This document shows positions 17,190 through 26,697 of a stretch of DNA of 64,000 bases, piece by piece. Where the stretch lies: the NCBI RefSeq assembly GCF_003336745.1, contig NZ_QGMX01000004.1, positions 124,001-188,000 of the forward strand. The letters run 5' to 3'. The notes under the pieces were generated by a model that saw only the letters and a program-made list of their open reading frames with translations, searched no databases and was not told the origin of the DNA. The position numbers and the translations under genes were made by a program. This DNA is from Thermus caldifontis (GTDB lineage: Bacteria; Deinococcota; Deinococci; Deinococcales; Thermaceae). Each line of letters starts with the position of its first letter. Positions within the stretch are counted from its first letter, which is position 1.

Positions 17190-17195
17190 AGCTTA
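17190..17195 (-). promoter_or_regulatory. -10 box for a leaderless cca mRNA
   Basis: TAAGCT on the minus strand ends 6 nt before the GTG of the CCA gene (17183). No Shine-Dalgarno sequence is present and no clear -35 was found. Confidence 0.45.
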
Positions 17196-17196
17196 C

Positions 17197-17225
17197 TTGA
17201 CGTTAAAAAGGGGCCTTGTTAAACT
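17197..17225 (+). promoter_or_regulatory. Promoter of tRNA-Ser
   Basis: TTGACG (17197-17202), 17-nt spacer, TAAACT (17220-17225). The tRNA begins 14 nt after the -10 box. Confidence 0.8.
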
Positions 17226-17239
17226 CAGGCTTGGCACTT

Positions 17240-17333
17240 GGAGAGGTGCCCGAGTGGCTGAAGGGACACGACTGGAAATCGTGTAGGCGGGCTTAAACCT
17301 GCCTCGCGGGTTCGAATCCCGCCCTCTCCGCCA
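17240..17333 (+). tRNA. tRNA-Ser (anticodon GGA)
   Basis: A class II tRNA with a long variable arm. The acceptor stem GGAGAGG pairs with CCTCTCC, discriminator G, and CCA is encoded (17331-17333). The anticodon loop CTGGAAA gives GGA at 17274-17276, reading UCC and UCU. The T-loop is TTCGAAT. Confidence 0.96.
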
Positions 17334-17338
17334 AAGGC

Positions 17339-17367
17339 CCCTTGCCCTTCAGGGCAAGGGATTCTTT
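17339..17367 (+). terminator. Terminator of tRNA-Ser
   Basis: CCCTTGCCC pairs with GGGCAAGGG around a short loop, followed by ATTCTTT. It overlaps the 3' end of the converging oxidoreductase gene. Confidence 0.8.
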
Positions 17368-18596
17368 ATCTCCACCCCTTTTCCTGCCCTCCGGGCCTCT
17401 TCCGCCAAGAAGGTGAGCCGGTGGGCCTGGACCGCCTCGGAGAAGGGCTCAAGAAGGCCCTCATCCCCCCGGGCCAGGGCCTCCAGGAACGCCTTCACGA
17501 GGCCAACGTCCCCGCCCCCGTGCCCGCTGCGGATGGAACCCTCCCTTTCCGTCTCCAGGTCGTACACCCTCTCCCCCTCCCCGAACCGGTAGAGCCTCAG
17601 GTACCGCCCGTCCCCAAAAAGCTCCCCCCGGGTGCCAAAGATGCGGGTCTCCCGAAACCGCATCCGGCTTAGACCCTCCACGTGCAGGCTGGCCGTGCGT
17701 CCGTCCCGGTATTCCAACATCACCACCTGATGGTCCGCCACGTCGTTCCGCCCCAGGTACACGCACTCCCCGTAGGGGCCCTCCTCCAAGGCCTGCATCA
17801 GGTTCTCCCAGGCCACCGGGTAGGCCACCACGTCCAAAGGCCAGCCCCGCTCCCCCCTCTCGTAGGCCTCCAGGTAGATGCGTTTCGCAGAGAAGGGGCA
17901 GGACCCCTCCACCTCCTCCGGGCAGTCCAGGCACCGGTCCGCCGCCCCTTGGGGCCGGTTCTCGGGGCGGAAGTGGTACAGCCCCCCAAAAGAGGCCACC
18001 CGGGCCACCTCCCCCGGCATCAGGAAAAGGAGCCAGTCCAGGTCGTGCACGCTCTTGGCCAGGAGGAAGGGGCTAGACTCCGCCTCCTTCCGCCAGTTGC
18101 CCCGCACGAAGCTATGGGCGTAGTGCCAGTGGCCCACGGGCTCCAGGTGTTGCACGGACACCACCTCCCCCACCGCCCCCTCCCCCAAAAGCCCCTTCAG
18201 GGCCCGGGCGTAGGGGGTGTAGCGCAGCACGTGGGCCACGGCCACCATCCGCCCCGTGCGCCCCTTGGCCTCGGCCACCCCTTCCACCTCCCGCCAGGTG
18301 GGGGCGATGGGCTTTTCCAGGAGGAGGTGGTAGCCCTTTTCCATGAGGGCCACCGCCGCCTCGGCGTGCAGGCGGTCGGGAAGGGCCACCACCGCACCCT
18401 CCCCCAGGAGGGGGGCCTCCAAGAGCTCCCGCCAGTCGGCAAAGGTCCGCTCCACGGAAAAGGCCTCTTGGAAGGCCTGGAGGCGTTCAGGCCGGGGGTC
18501 CGCCACCGCCACGATGCGGGCGCCCAAGGCTTGGGCATGACGCGCATAGGCCATGCCCCGGTTTCCCGCTCCCAGGAAGACCAGGCTGGGCCCCAT
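17349..18596 (-). CDS. Gfo/Idh/MocA-family NAD(P)-dependent oxidoreductase
   Basis: A 415-residue predicted sugar or polyol dehydrogenase. The N-terminal Rossmann fold has GAGNRGMAYARHA and the catalytic EKPIAPT lysine; the C-terminal half is the GFO_IDH_MocA beta-sheet domain, with HDLDWLL. A cysteine cluster (CLDCPEEVEGSC, about 250) suggests a structural metal site found in one branch of the family. The ATG at 18596 was chosen because the Rossmann strand begins directly after it; the frame runs 27 codons further upstream without family similarity. Only a weak AGGA ribosome site precedes it. The substrate is unknown. Confidence 0.87.
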   Translation of the reverse strand: MGPSLVFLGAGNRGMAYARHAQALGARIVAVADPRPERLQAFQEAFSVERTFADWRELLEAPLLGEGAVVALPDRLHAEAAVALMEKGYHLLLEKPIAPTWREVEGVAEAKGRTGRMVAVAHVLRYTPYARALKGLLGEGAVGEVVSVQHLEPVGHWHYAHSFVRGNWRKEAESSPFLLAKSVHDLDWLLFLMPGEVARVASFGGLYHFRPENRPQGAADRCLDCPEEVEGSCPFSAKRIYLEAYERGERGWPLDVVAYPVAWENLMQALEEGPYGECVYLGRNDVADHQVVMLEYRDGRTASLHVEGLSRMRFRETRIFGTRGELFGDGRYLRLYRFGEGERVYDLETEREGSIRSGHGGGDVGLVKAFLEALARGDEGLLEPFSEAVQAHRLTFLAEEARRAGKGVEIKNPLP

Positions 18597-18708
18597 GGCC
18601 CCATCCTGCCATGGCCTATCCCCTTGGGAAAGACCAAAAGAACGACGCCCGAGGGATGTCCGCACCCCGGGCCTCACACCCCGTAAGCAGTAGTTGTGCA
18701 GTAAAACC
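18597..18708. other. Spacer between oxidoreductase gene and tRNA-Ala terminator
   Basis: Part of the roughly 400-nt gap before rpsB. Apart from the U-tract of the tRNA-Ala terminator at its right end, I see no gene or convincing promoter in it. The oxidoreductase transcript presumably starts within it. Confidence 0.4.
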
Positions 18709-18736
18709 TACCCCCCGGCCACGCTACCGGGGGGTA
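18701..18736 (-). terminator. Terminator of tRNA-Ala
   Basis: A perfect 10-bp hairpin (TACCCCCCGG / CCGGGGGGTA, 8-nt loop) is followed on the minus strand by GGTTTTAC. It lies 19 nt after the tRNA 3' end. Confidence 0.85.
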
Positions 18737-18755
18737 AAGCATTGTGTCCCGGACT

Positions 18756-18830
18756 TGGTGGAGCGGAGGGGATTTGAACCCCTGACCTCCCGCTTGCAAG
18801 GCGGGTGCTCTCCCTCTGAGCTACCGCCCC
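18756..18830 (-). tRNA. tRNA-Ala (anticodon TGC)
   Basis: On the minus strand the acceptor stem begins GGGGCGG and ends with encoded CCA. The anticodon TGC lies at 18796-18798 in a CTTGCAAG loop context, and the T-loop reads TTCAAAT. It stands alone, not in an rRNA operon. Confidence 0.95.
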
Positions 18831-18841
18831 AAGCCTAGGGG

Positions 18842-18870
18842 AGTATAGCCCAAAAGGGGGGGTTACGCAA
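18842..18870 (-). promoter_or_regulatory. Promoter of tRNA-Ala
   Basis: TTGCGT (18865-18870), 17-nt spacer, TATACT (18842-18847) on the minus strand, 11 nt before the tRNA. Its -35 overlaps the -35 of the rpsB promoter. Confidence 0.8.
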
Positions 18871-18891
18871 AGCCCCTCTTCCCTCTATAAT
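18863..18891 (+). promoter_or_regulatory. Promoter of the rpsB-tsf operon
   Basis: TTACGC (18863-18868), 17-nt spacer, consensus TATAAT (18886-18891). Confidence 0.85.
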
Positions 18892-18899
18892 CGGAGAGG

Positions 18900-18956
18900 T
18901 GTGCCGGGCCAGCCCACGGGCAGGGGAAGGTCCCGTGGGAGAGAGGGCGGCGCACA
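18900..18956 (+). promoter_or_regulatory. Structured rpsB leader, possible S2 autoregulatory element
   Basis: The 5' UTR of about 100 nt folds into a stem CCCACGGG / CCCGTGGG (18913-18920, 18932-18939), closed by an outer TGTGC / GCACA pairing (18900-18904, 18952-18956). Ribosomal protein S2 operons in other bacteria are often autoregulated through such leaders. Function here is inference from position and folding only. Confidence 0.35.
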
Positions 18957-18994
18957 GGAAACGCCAAGCCCAACCTTCCCCGAACGGGAGGAAT

Positions 18995-19783
18995 ATGCCT
19001 GTAAACATCAGCGTTAAGGAGCTTCTTGAGGCAGGGGTTCACTTCGGTCACGAGCGTAAGCGCTGGAACCCCAAGTTCGGGCGCTACATCTACGCGGAGC
19101 GCAACGGCATCCACATCATTGACCTGCAGAAGACCATGGTGGAGCTGGAGCGCACCTTCCGCTTCCTCGAGGACCTGGCCATGCGGGGAGGCACCATCCT
19201 CTTCGTGGGCACCAAGAAACAGGCCCAGGACATCATCCGCATGGAAGCGGAACGGGCGGGGATGCCCTACGTGAACCAGCGCTGGCTGGGTGGGATGCTC
19301 ACCAACTTCAAGACCATCTCCCAGCGGGTAAACCGCCTGGAGGAGCTGGAGAACCTCTTCGCTTCCCCGGAGATCCAAGACCGGCCCAAGAAGGAACAGG
19401 TGCGCCTGAAGCACGAGCTTGAGCGCCTGCAGAAGTACCTTTCGGGCTTCCGCCGTCTGAAGCGCCTTCCTGACGCCGTCTTCGTGGTGGACCCCACCAA
19501 GGAGGCCATCGCCGTCCGGGAAGCCCGCAAGCTCTTCATCCCCGTGGTGGCCCTGGCGGATACCGACTCCGATCCTGAGCTGGTGGACTACATCATCCCC
19601 GGCAACGACGACGCCATCCGTTCCATCCAGCTCATCGTCTCAAGGGCCGTGGACCTCATCATCCAGGCCCGGGGCGGGGTGGTGGAGCCCTCCCCCTCCT
19701 ACGCCCTGGTGGAGGAGGCCGAGAAGGCCGAAGCCCAGGTCCAGGGGGCATCCGACCTTGGTGAGGACGAGGTGGAAGCATGA
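18995..19783 (+). CDS. rpsB: 30S ribosomal protein S2
   Basis: A 262-residue small-subunit protein close in length to T. thermophilus S2. Recognisable blocks are [53 protein letters not shown] and PDAVFVVDP. The C-terminal tail is rich in Glu and Ala. The ATG at 18995 follows GGGAGG; the frame extends 32 codons upstream through the leader but has no S2 similarity there. Its stop overlaps the tsf start (ATGA). Confidence 0.98.
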   Translation: MPVNISVKELLEAGVHFGHERKRWNPKFGRYIYAERNGIHIIDLQKTMVELERTFRFLEDLAMRGGTILFVGTKKQAQDIIRMEAERAGMPYVNQRWLGGMLTNFKTISQRVNRLEELENLFASPEIQDRPKKEQVRLKHELERLQKYLSGFRRLKRLPDAVFVVDPTKEAIAVREARKLFIPVVALADTDSDPELVDYIIPGNDDAIRSIQLIVSRAVDLIIQARGGVVEPSPSYALVEEAEKAEAQVQGASDLGEDEVEA

Positions 19784-20370
19784 GCCAGATGGAACTCATC
19801 AAAAAGCTGCGCGAGGCCACGGGGGCCGGCATGATGGACGTGAAGAAGGCCCTGGAGGACGCCGGCTGGAACGAGGAGAAGGCCGTCCAGCTCCTCAGGG
19901 AGCGGGGAGCCATGAAGGCGGCCAAAAAGGCGGAGCGGGAGGCTAGGGAAGGGGTCATCGGCCACTACATCCACCACAACCAACGGGTGGGGGTCCTGGT
20001 GGAGCTCAACTGCGAAACGGACTTCGTGGCCCGGAACGAGATCTTCCAGAACCTGGCCCGGGACCTGGCCATGCACATCGCCATGATGAACCCCCGCTAC
20101 GTTTCCGCCGAAGAGATCCCTGCCGAGGAGCTGGAGAAGGAGCGCCAGATCTACATCCAGGCCGCCCTCAACGAGGGCAAGCCTGCCCAGATTGCCGAGA
20201 AGATCGCCGAGGGCCGCCTGAAGAAGTACCTGGAGGAGGTGGCCCTTTTGGAACAGCCCTTTGTCAAGGACGACAAGGTCCGGGTCAAGGAGCTGATCCA
20301 AGAGGCCATCGCCAAGACTGGGGAAAACATCGTAGTGCGGCGCTTTTGCCGCTTTGAGCTGGGGGCATAG
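19780..20370 (+). CDS. tsf: Translation elongation factor Ts
   Basis: A 196-residue nucleotide-exchange factor for EF-Tu, the short single-core form typical of Thermus (E. coli EF-Ts is longer). It has the N-terminal UBA-like module with [16 protein letters not shown], followed by the [22 protein letters not shown] core. It overlaps rpsB by 4 nt. An intrinsic terminator separates it from pyrH. Confidence 0.98.
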   Translation: MSQMELIKKLREATGAGMMDVKKALEDAGWNEEKAVQLLRERGAMKAAKKAEREAREGVIGHYIHHNQRVGVLVELNCETDFVARNEIFQNLARDLAMHIAMMNPRYVSAEEIPAEELEKERQIYIQAALNEGKPAQIAEKIAEGRLKKYLEEVALLEQPFVKDDKVRVKELIQEAIAKTGENIVVRRFCRFELGA

Positions 20371-20384
20371 GCCATGCTGGACAC

Positions 20385-21130
<746 letters not shown>

Positions 21131-21140
21131 AGGAGGTGCT

Positions 21141-21698
21141 ATGAGCCTAAAAGAGCTTTATGCGGAAACAAGGGCGCACATGCAAAAGAGCCTCGAGGCC
21201 CTGGAGCATAACCTGGCGGGCCTGCGCACCGGGCGGGCCAACCCCGCCCTGCTCCTCCACCTCAAGGTGGAGTACTACGGCACCCATGTGCCCCTGAACC
21301 AGATCGCCACCGTCACCGCTCCCGACGCCAAAACCCTGGTGGTGCAGTCCTGGGACCAAAACGCCCTGAAGGCCATAGAAAAGGCCATCCGCGACTCCGA
21401 CCTGGGCCTGAACCCCGCCAACAAGGGGGATGCCCTCTACATCAACATCCCTCCCCTCACCGAGGAAAGGCGCAAGGAGCTGGTGAAGACCGCCCGCCAC
21501 TACGCCGAGGAGGGCCGGATCGCCATCCGCAACCTCCGGCGCGAGGCCCTTGAGAAACTAAAGAAACTTTCCAAGGAACTTCACCTTTCCGAGGACGACA
21601 CCAAGCGAGCAGAAGCCGAAATCCAAAAGATCACCGACGAGTTCATCGCCAAGGTAGACGAGCTTTTGGAGAAGAAGGAAGAGGAGATCCTGGGCTAA
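21141..21698 (+). CDS. frr: Ribosome recycling factor
   Basis: A 185-residue tRNA-shaped factor that, with EF-G, splits post-termination ribosomes. The three-helix bundle segments are recognisable (SLEALEHNLAGLRTGRA; ISIPPLTEERRK-like INIPPLTEERRKELVK; EDDTKRAEAEIQKITDEFI). An AAGGAGGT ribosome site precedes the ATG. It lies between pyrH and cdsA, the usual bacterial order. Confidence 0.98.
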   Translation: MSLKELYAETRAHMQKSLEALEHNLAGLRTGRANPALLLHLKVEYYGTHVPLNQIATVTAPDAKTLVVQSWDQNALKAIEKAIRDSDLGLNPANKGDALYINIPPLTEERRKELVKTARHYAEEGRIAIRNLRREALEKLKKLSKELHLSEDDTKRAEAEIQKITDEFIAKVDELLEKKEEEILG

Positions 21699-21789
21699 GA
21701 GCCCCTGGGTCCCACCCTTGGTCTGCTGTGGCCGGTCTGCCCAAAGGTCATCGCCCCCTCGCCCCCAGGCCCAGGGGGAAGGAGGGGTG

Positions 21790-22620
21790 ATGGAGGGGAA
21801 GGAGGACCTTCCCACCCGGGTCCTTTCCGCCCTGGCAGGGGCCCTTGTGCTCCTGTGGGTGCTGTGGGCCGGCTTGCCCTTAATCCTCCCCACCCTGGTT
21901 TTCGTCCTGTGGCTGGGGAGTCTGGAGCTCCGGGATATGCTGGCTAAAAGGGGCATCCGGCTGAACCTTCCCTTTTTGATGGGCGGAGGGGTCCTCCTCT
22001 TCCTTTTCTCCTTGCCCCAGCTCTACTGGCACTTCCCCCAGGTGCCCTGGCGGGAGGTGGCCCTGGGGCTTTTCCTCTTGGGAAGTTTCAGCTACGAGCT
22101 CCTTAAGGGCGCCGACCTCACCCGCTTCGCCTTTACCCTCCTGGCCTTCTTGTACCTGCCTTGGACCCTGGGGTATGTCCTCCTTCTGCGGGAAACCCCG
22201 GATGGCACCCTGGGCCTTTGGACCCTTTCCCTGCCCCTGGTGGCCAGCTTCGCCACCGACATCGGGGCCTACTTCGTGGGCCGGGCCCTGGGCCGGCAAA
22301 AGCTGGCCCCGGAAATCTCCCCCGGCAAAACGGTGGAGGGCTCTTTGGGGGGGATTGCGGTGAGCTTTCTGGCCCTGGCCCTGTACACTGGCCTGGTACA
22401 GGAGGTCTTCCCCTTTGGCCTCTTGGAGCTTTGGCTTTTCAGCCTCCTCCTCTCCTTGGCGGCCCAGCTTGGGGATCTGGCGGAGTCCATGCTGAAACGG
22501 TACTGTGGGGTGAAGGACTCGGGGCATTTCCTTCCCGGACACGGAGGGCTTCTAGACCGGATCGATAGCCTTCTCTTCACCTTCCCCCTCACGTACTTCC
22601 TGGTGGTGCTCTTCACATGA
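21790..22620 (+). CDS. cdsA: Phosphatidate cytidylyltransferase (CDP-diglyceride synthase)
   Basis: A 276-residue membrane enzyme making CDP-diacylglycerol for phospholipid synthesis. About eight hydrophobic segments are followed by the family signature near the C terminus ([26 protein letters not shown] in pieces: [18 protein letters not shown]). The ATG at 21790 follows GGAGGGGTG; the frame opens 24 codons earlier without similarity. The stop overlaps the dxr start (ATGA). Confidence 0.93.
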   Translation: MEGKEDLPTRVLSALAGALVLLWVLWAGLPLILPTLVFVLWLGSLELRDMLAKRGIRLNLPFLMGGGVLLFLFSLPQLYWHFPQVPWREVALGLFLLGSFSYELLKGADLTRFAFTLLAFLYLPWTLGYVLLLRETPDGTLGLWTLSLPLVASFATDIGAYFVGRALGRQKLAPEISPGKTVEGSLGGIAVSFLALALYTGLVQEVFPFGLLELWLFSLLLSLAAQLGDLAESMLKRYCGVKDSGHFLPGHGGLLDRIDSLLFTFPLTYFLVVLFT

Positions 22621-23717
22621 GGGTGGTGATCCTAGGCTCCACGGGCTCCATTGGGCGGCAGGCCCTGGAGGTCTGCCGCTGGCAGGGCTTTCGGGTGGTG
22701 GGCCTGGCGGCCGGGAAGAACCTGGAGACCCTTTCCCAGCAGATCGCCGAGTGGCGGCCTTCCCTGGTGGCGGCGGAAGAAAGCCTTCACGGGGAGCTCA
22801 AGTCCCGTTTCCCCTGGCTTAAGCTGGCCTCCCCCGAGGAAGTGGCCGCCTTGGAAGCCGAGGTGGCGGTAGCCGCCATTCCCGGGCTTGCGGGCCTTTC
22901 TCCCACCCGGGTGGCGGCCCAGACAGGCAAGCGTATCGCTTTAGCCAACAAGGAAGCCATGGTGGCCGCAGGGCCCCTCCTCTGGCAGGAGGTGGAGGCC
23001 CATGGGGCCGAGATCCTCCCCGTGGACTCGGAGCACTCCGCCCTCTTCCAGGCCCTTTTGGGGGAGAGGCGGGAGGACGTGGCCGAGCTCATTCTGACGG
23101 CCAGCGGCGGGCCTTTCTTAAAGGAGCCGCAAGACCTCTCCCAGGTCACCCCGGAGATGGCCCTCAACCACCCTCGCTGGCGCATGGGCCCCAAGGTGAC
23201 GATAGACTCCGCCACCCTCTTCAACAAGGGCCTGGAGGTCCTCGAGGCCAAGGAGCTCTTCCGCTTTCCCTTGGAGAGGATCAAAGTTTTGGTCCACCCT
23301 CAGGCCTACGTGCATGGGTTGGTGCGCTTTGTGGACGGAAGCCTCAAGGCCCAACTGGGCCCCACGGACATGCGCCTTCCCATCCAGTACGCCCTCACCT
23401 ACCCCGGGCGGGCGGAAACCCCCCTCAAGGGCCTTCCCCTCCCCGGGGAGCTGGAGTTTTTGGAGCCAGACCTAAACCGCTTTCCCGCCCTGGAGGTGGC
23501 CTTTGAGGCGGGAAGGCGGGGCGGGGTAGCCCAGGTGGCCGTTTCCGCCGCCGACGAGGTGGCGGTGGAGGCCTTTTTGGCCGGCCGGATCCCCTTCACC
23601 CACATCCCCAAAATCCTGGCCCAGGTCATGGAAAACACCCCTTCCCTTCCCCTAACATGGGAGAACCTCTTCGCCGTGGACGCCTGGGCCCGGGAGGAGG
23701 CCAAGAGGTGGGCATGA
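22617..23717 (+). CDS. dxr: 1-deoxy-D-xylulose 5-phosphate reductoisomerase
   Basis: A 366-residue NADPH enzyme, second step of the MEP isoprenoid pathway. [13 protein letters not shown] forms the nucleotide-binding loop, and [12 protein letters not shown] with ILTASGGPF and the [24 protein letters not shown] block supply metal and substrate binding. It overlaps cdsA and the following protease gene by 4 nt each, so the three are translationally coupled. Confidence 0.97.
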   Translation: MRVVILGSTGSIGRQALEVCRWQGFRVVGLAAGKNLETLSQQIAEWRPSLVAAEESLHGELKSRFPWLKLASPEEVAALEAEVAVAAIPGLAGLSPTRVAAQTGKRIALANKEAMVAAGPLLWQEVEAHGAEILPVDSEHSALFQALLGERREDVAELILTASGGPFLKEPQDLSQVTPEMALNHPRWRMGPKVTIDSATLFNKGLEVLEAKELFRFPLERIKVLVHPQAYVHGLVRFVDGSLKAQLGPTDMRLPIQYALTYPGRAETPLKGLPLPGELEFLEPDLNRFPALEVAFEAGRRGGVAQVAVSAADEVAVEAFLAGRIPFTHIPKILAQVMENTPSLPLTWENLFAVDAWAREEAKRWA

Positions 23718-24724
23718 GCCTGATCTGGTTTTTGATCATCATCGGGGTCAGCATCTTCGTGCACGAACTGGGGCACTACCTGGCGGCGCGGGCCCAAGGG
23801 GTGCGGGTCAAGGCCTTCAGCCTGGGCTTCGGTCCTATCCTGTGGAAGCGCCAGGCCTGGGGCACGGAGTGGCGGCTTTCCGCCATTCCCCTAGGGGGGT
23901 ATGCGGACATCGAGGGCCTCCTCCCCGAGGAGCGGGGCCGGGGTTACGACGCCCTTCCCTTCCTGGGCAAGCTCTTGGTCCTGGTAGCTGGGGTGGTGAT
24001 GAACGTCCTCTTGGCCTGGGGGCTTCTGGCCTTCCTCTTTAGCGCCCAAGGGGTACCCGAGGCCACGGGACGGGCGGTGATCCTCGAGGTCCTCCCAGGA
24101 AGCGTGGCGGAAGAGGCGGGCTTAAAGCCTGGGGATATCCTCCTGGCCATAGACGGCACCCCCCTTGCCCAGGCCCAGGGGATCGAGCGGGTCAAGACCC
24201 CAGGGACCCATACCCTTACCGTGCTCCGCCAAGGGCAGGAGCTCACCCTTTCCCTCACCTGGAAGGAGGGTATGGAGCGGCTTGGGGTGGTGTACCAGCC
24301 GGAGGTAACCTTTCGCCGGGTGGGCTTCCTAGAGGGGCTCGGGCTGGCCGTACACCGCACCCTAGCCTTCGGACCCCAGATGGTGAAGGCCTTGGTGGGG
24401 GGGCTTTTGGGGGTGCTTGCCGGAAACCCCGACAATGGGGTAGTGGGACCCGTGGGCATCGTGGCGGAAACGGGCCGGGCTGCCCAAGAGGGTCTTTTCC
24501 GGCTCCTGGAGCTCACCGTGGCCATCAACCTCTCCTTGGCCCTTTTCAACCTCCTGCCCATCCCCGCCTTGGATGGAGGGCGGATCCTGATCCTCTTCCT
24601 CTCCCGCTTCCTCCGCATCCGGCCCGAGCAGGAGGCCATGGTCCACTACCTGGGCTTTCTCTTCCTCGTCCTCCTGGTCATCCTGGTCACCTTCCAGGAC
24701 CTAAGAAGGCTACTGGGAGGCTAG
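23714..24724 (+). CDS. rseP: RseP-type M50 site-2 protease with PDZ domain
   Basis: A 336-residue intramembrane zinc protease. HELGH (17-21) lies in the first helix, a PDZ domain spans about 125-205 ([23 protein letters not shown]), and [12 protein letters not shown] gives the third ligand in the C-terminal helices. In other bacteria it cleaves anti-sigma factors or remnant signal peptides. The ATG at 23714 overlaps the dxr stop (ATGA), which is stronger evidence than the start 19 codons earlier. The dxr-rseP order is widely conserved. A glycosyltransferase gene starts at the base after its stop. Confidence 0.93.
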   Translation: MSLIWFLIIIGVSIFVHELGHYLAARAQGVRVKAFSLGFGPILWKRQAWGTEWRLSAIPLGGYADIEGLLPEERGRGYDALPFLGKLLVLVAGVVMNVLLAWGLLAFLFSAQGVPEATGRAVILEVLPGSVAEEAGLKPGDILLAIDGTPLAQAQGIERVKTPGTHTLTVLRQGQELTLSLTWKEGMERLGVVYQPEVTFRRVGFLEGLGLAVHRTLAFGPQMVKALVGGLLGVLAGNPDNGVVGPVGIVAETGRAAQEGLFRLLELTVAINLSLALFNLLPIPALDGGRILILFLSRFLRIRPEQEAMVHYLGFLFLVLLVILVTFQDLRRLLGG

Positions 24725-25354
24725 ATGGAGGCCACGGTCCTCATCCCCGCCTACAACGAAGAGGCCACCGTGGCCCGGGTGGTAAAGGTGGCCAAGGAGG
24801 CGGGGTTTCCCGTGGTGGTGGCCGACGACGGCTCCCAGGACGCCACCTCTGAGGAAGCCGCCAAGGCCGGGGCCCAGGTGGTGCGCCTTGGCCAAAACCG
24901 GGGCAAAGGGGGCGCCGTGGCCCAAGGGCTTAAGGAGGTTACCACCCCCTTCGTCCTCCTCCTGGACGCCGACCTGGTGGGGCTAAAGGCAGAGCACCTC
25001 CATGCCCTTCTGGCCCCGGTTTGGGAGGGTAAGGCGGAGATGACCGCGGGGGTCTTCCAAGGGGGCCGGTTTTCCACGGATCTTGCCATGCGCCTCACCC
25101 CCTTCCTTTCCGGGCAACGGGCCCTAAGGACGGAGGCGCTAAGGAGGGTGCCGGGCCTCGAGGCCGCCCGCTACGACCTGGAACTCCTCCTTACCCGCCA
25201 CGCCAAAAGGGAGGGATGGCGGGTCCTTTATCTGCCCCTAACCGGGGTGAGCCAGGTGATGAAGGAGGAAAAGCGAGGGCTCATACCGGGCTTCCTTCAC
25301 CGCCTGCGCATGTACCGGGAGATCCTCCGCTACTACCTCAGGGCCCAGCTCTAA
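24725..25354 (+). CDS. Family 2 glycosyltransferase
   Basis: A 209-residue soluble GT-A fold enzyme, short compared with membrane-anchored GT2 proteins. It has the N-terminal VLIPAYNEEATVARVV and VVADDGSQDAT blocks, and LLLDADLVG as the DxD metal-nucleotide site. The acceptor is unknown; related Thermus and Deinococcus proteins resemble dolichol-phosphate-mannose or glucosyl-3-phosphoglycerate synthases, but that is not decidable here. GGGAGG precedes the ATG. The 3' end overlaps a convergent gene by 4 nt. Confidence 0.85.
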   Translation: MEATVLIPAYNEEATVARVVKVAKEAGFPVVVADDGSQDATSEEAAKAGAQVVRLGQNRGKGGAVAQGLKEVTTPFVLLLDADLVGLKAEHLHALLAPVWEGKAEMTAGVFQGGRFSTDLAMRLTPFLSGQRALRTEALRRVPGLEAARYDLELLLTRHAKREGWRVLYLPLTGVSQVMKEEKRGLIPGFLHRLRMYREILRYYLRAQL

Positions 25355-25905
25355 GGGGCCTCGGGAAGCCTTAAGAGCTCCACCCACGACCCTCCCGTGC
25401 GGTAGGCCACCACCCCCAGGCCCGGGACCAAAAAGAGCTCCTTGAGGTCCGTGCCGCCCCTTTCCGTGGTAAAGGCCACCCGCACCCGGTAGGCGTTGAA
25501 GGCACCGGCCTTTACCCTCACGCCTTCTATCCCCTCCACCCGGGCGGAGAGGGCCACCCGTTGCCCGCGAAACTGGGCGCTTCCCCCCCAGGAAAGCCCC
25601 ACCTCCAACCTTGAGGGGTAGAGAAGGAGAGGGGGCGTAAAGGGGAAATACCCCTCGGGCAACCCCACCCCGAGGAGAACAAGCCCCTCGGATCCCCCCT
25701 TGAGCCGGTCTTCCCGAAAGACCCGCCCCTCCCTTAGGTAGCGGAGACGGAAGCCCTCCGGGGTGGGCACCAGTTCCTGCACCACGCCATCGGAATACCG
25801 GTACCGCCCACCCGCCTGGGGAAAGACCTGGCCCAGGGCCAAGGAAAGGAAGACCGGCACCACCCAAAGAAACCGCCAATGCCCCCCACCCTTAGCACCC
25901 CCCAT
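25351..25905 (-). CDS. Exported protein of unknown function
   Basis: A 184-residue protein with a signal peptide (about 8-25, LWVVPVFLSLALGQ) and no further membrane segment. The mature part is a run of predicted beta strands with a GxFNAYRVRVAF segment, reminiscent of DUF3108-like periplasmic proteins, though I cannot assign a family firmly. It lies 6 nt after proC on the same strand and overlaps the glycosyltransferase gene tail by 4 nt. Confidence 0.65.
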   Translation of the reverse strand: MGGAKGGGHWRFLWVVPVFLSLALGQVFPQAGGRYRYSDGVVQELVPTPEGFRLRYLREGRVFREDRLKGGSEGLVLLGVGLPEGYFPFTPPLLLYPSRLEVGLSWGGSAQFRGQRVALSARVEGIEGVRVKAGAFNAYRVRVAFTTERGGTDLKELFLVPGLGVVAYRTGGSWVELLRLPEAP

Positions 25906-25911
25906 GGGCCT

Positions 25912-26697
25912 TTACTCCGCTTCTCCCAGCTCGTGCCCCCGCCGGGTAGCCGCCTCCACCGCCTCGTAGAAGGCAGCGCGCAAGGCACGGGCCTCCAGGG
26001 CATGAAGGCCGTGGATGGTGGTTCCCCCAGGGCTTGCCACCTCGTCCTTCAGCTGGGCGGGATGGCGGCTTTTCAAAAGCTCCCCCGTGGCCGCCAAGGC
26101 CTCCGCCGCCAGGCGCAAGGCCAGGGCCCGGGGCATGCCCATCTTCACCCCGGCATCCGCCAGGGCCTCGGCCACCAGGGCCAGATAGGCGGGCGCCGAG
26201 GCGGACATGGCGGTAAAGGGGTCAAAGAGGTGCTCAGGGATCTCGTACACATCCCCCACCGTGGCGAAGAGGGCCTGGGCAAAGGCCAAATCCCCTGCCT
26301 CCCTGGCCTCCTTTAAGGCGGTGAGGGCGGTGGAGCTTTCCCCGATCACCGCCGCCAGGTTGGGCATGGCCCGCACCACCCGCCGGGTGTCCAGCCTGCG
26401 GGAAAGCACCGCCGTGGACACCCCGGCCATGATGGAGATGTACCCCACCCCGGGATGGGCCATCTCCGGGGCCAGATGGGGAAAATCCCGGGGTTGGACG
26501 GCGAGAAGCACCCGTTCCGCCTGGGCGAGTTCCTTCAGGGTCAGGGGGCGGAGGCCAAAGGCCTCGGCCAGCTCCCGGGTACGCTCCGGGGTCCGGCCCA
26601 CCACCCCCACCTCCTCCGGCCTCAGGAAGCCCCGGTCCAAGGCCCCCTTCAGGATGCTCTTCCCCATCTTGCCCAGGCCCACAAACGCCAGCTTCAT
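25912..26697 (-). CDS. proC: Pyrroline-5-carboxylate reductase
   Basis: A 261-residue NAD(P)H enzyme for the last step of proline synthesis. It has the Rossmann motif GLGKMGKSIL at the N terminus, AVQPRDF, and the C-terminal dimerisation signature LKDEVASPGGTTIHGLHALE. It overlaps the rsmB stop by 4 nt. Confidence 0.94.
   Translation of the reverse strand: MKLAFVGLGKMGKSILKGALDRGFLRPEEVGVVGRTPERTRELAEAFGLRPLTLKELAQAERVLLAVQPRDFPHLAPEMAHPGVGYISIMAGVSTAVLSRRLDTRRVVRAMPNLAAVIGESSTALTALKEAREAGDLAFAQALFATVGDVYEIPEHLFDPFTAMSASAPAYLALVAEALADAGVKMGMPRALALRLAAEALAATGELLKSRHPAQLKDEVASPGGTTIHGLHALEARALRAAFYEAVEAATRRGHELGEAE

Noticed and set aside
17682..18686. A 334-codon plus-strand frame opposite the oxidoreductase
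   Set aside because: His/Gly/Pro-rich antisense translation without ribosome site; the minus-strand Rossmann protein is clearly the gene.
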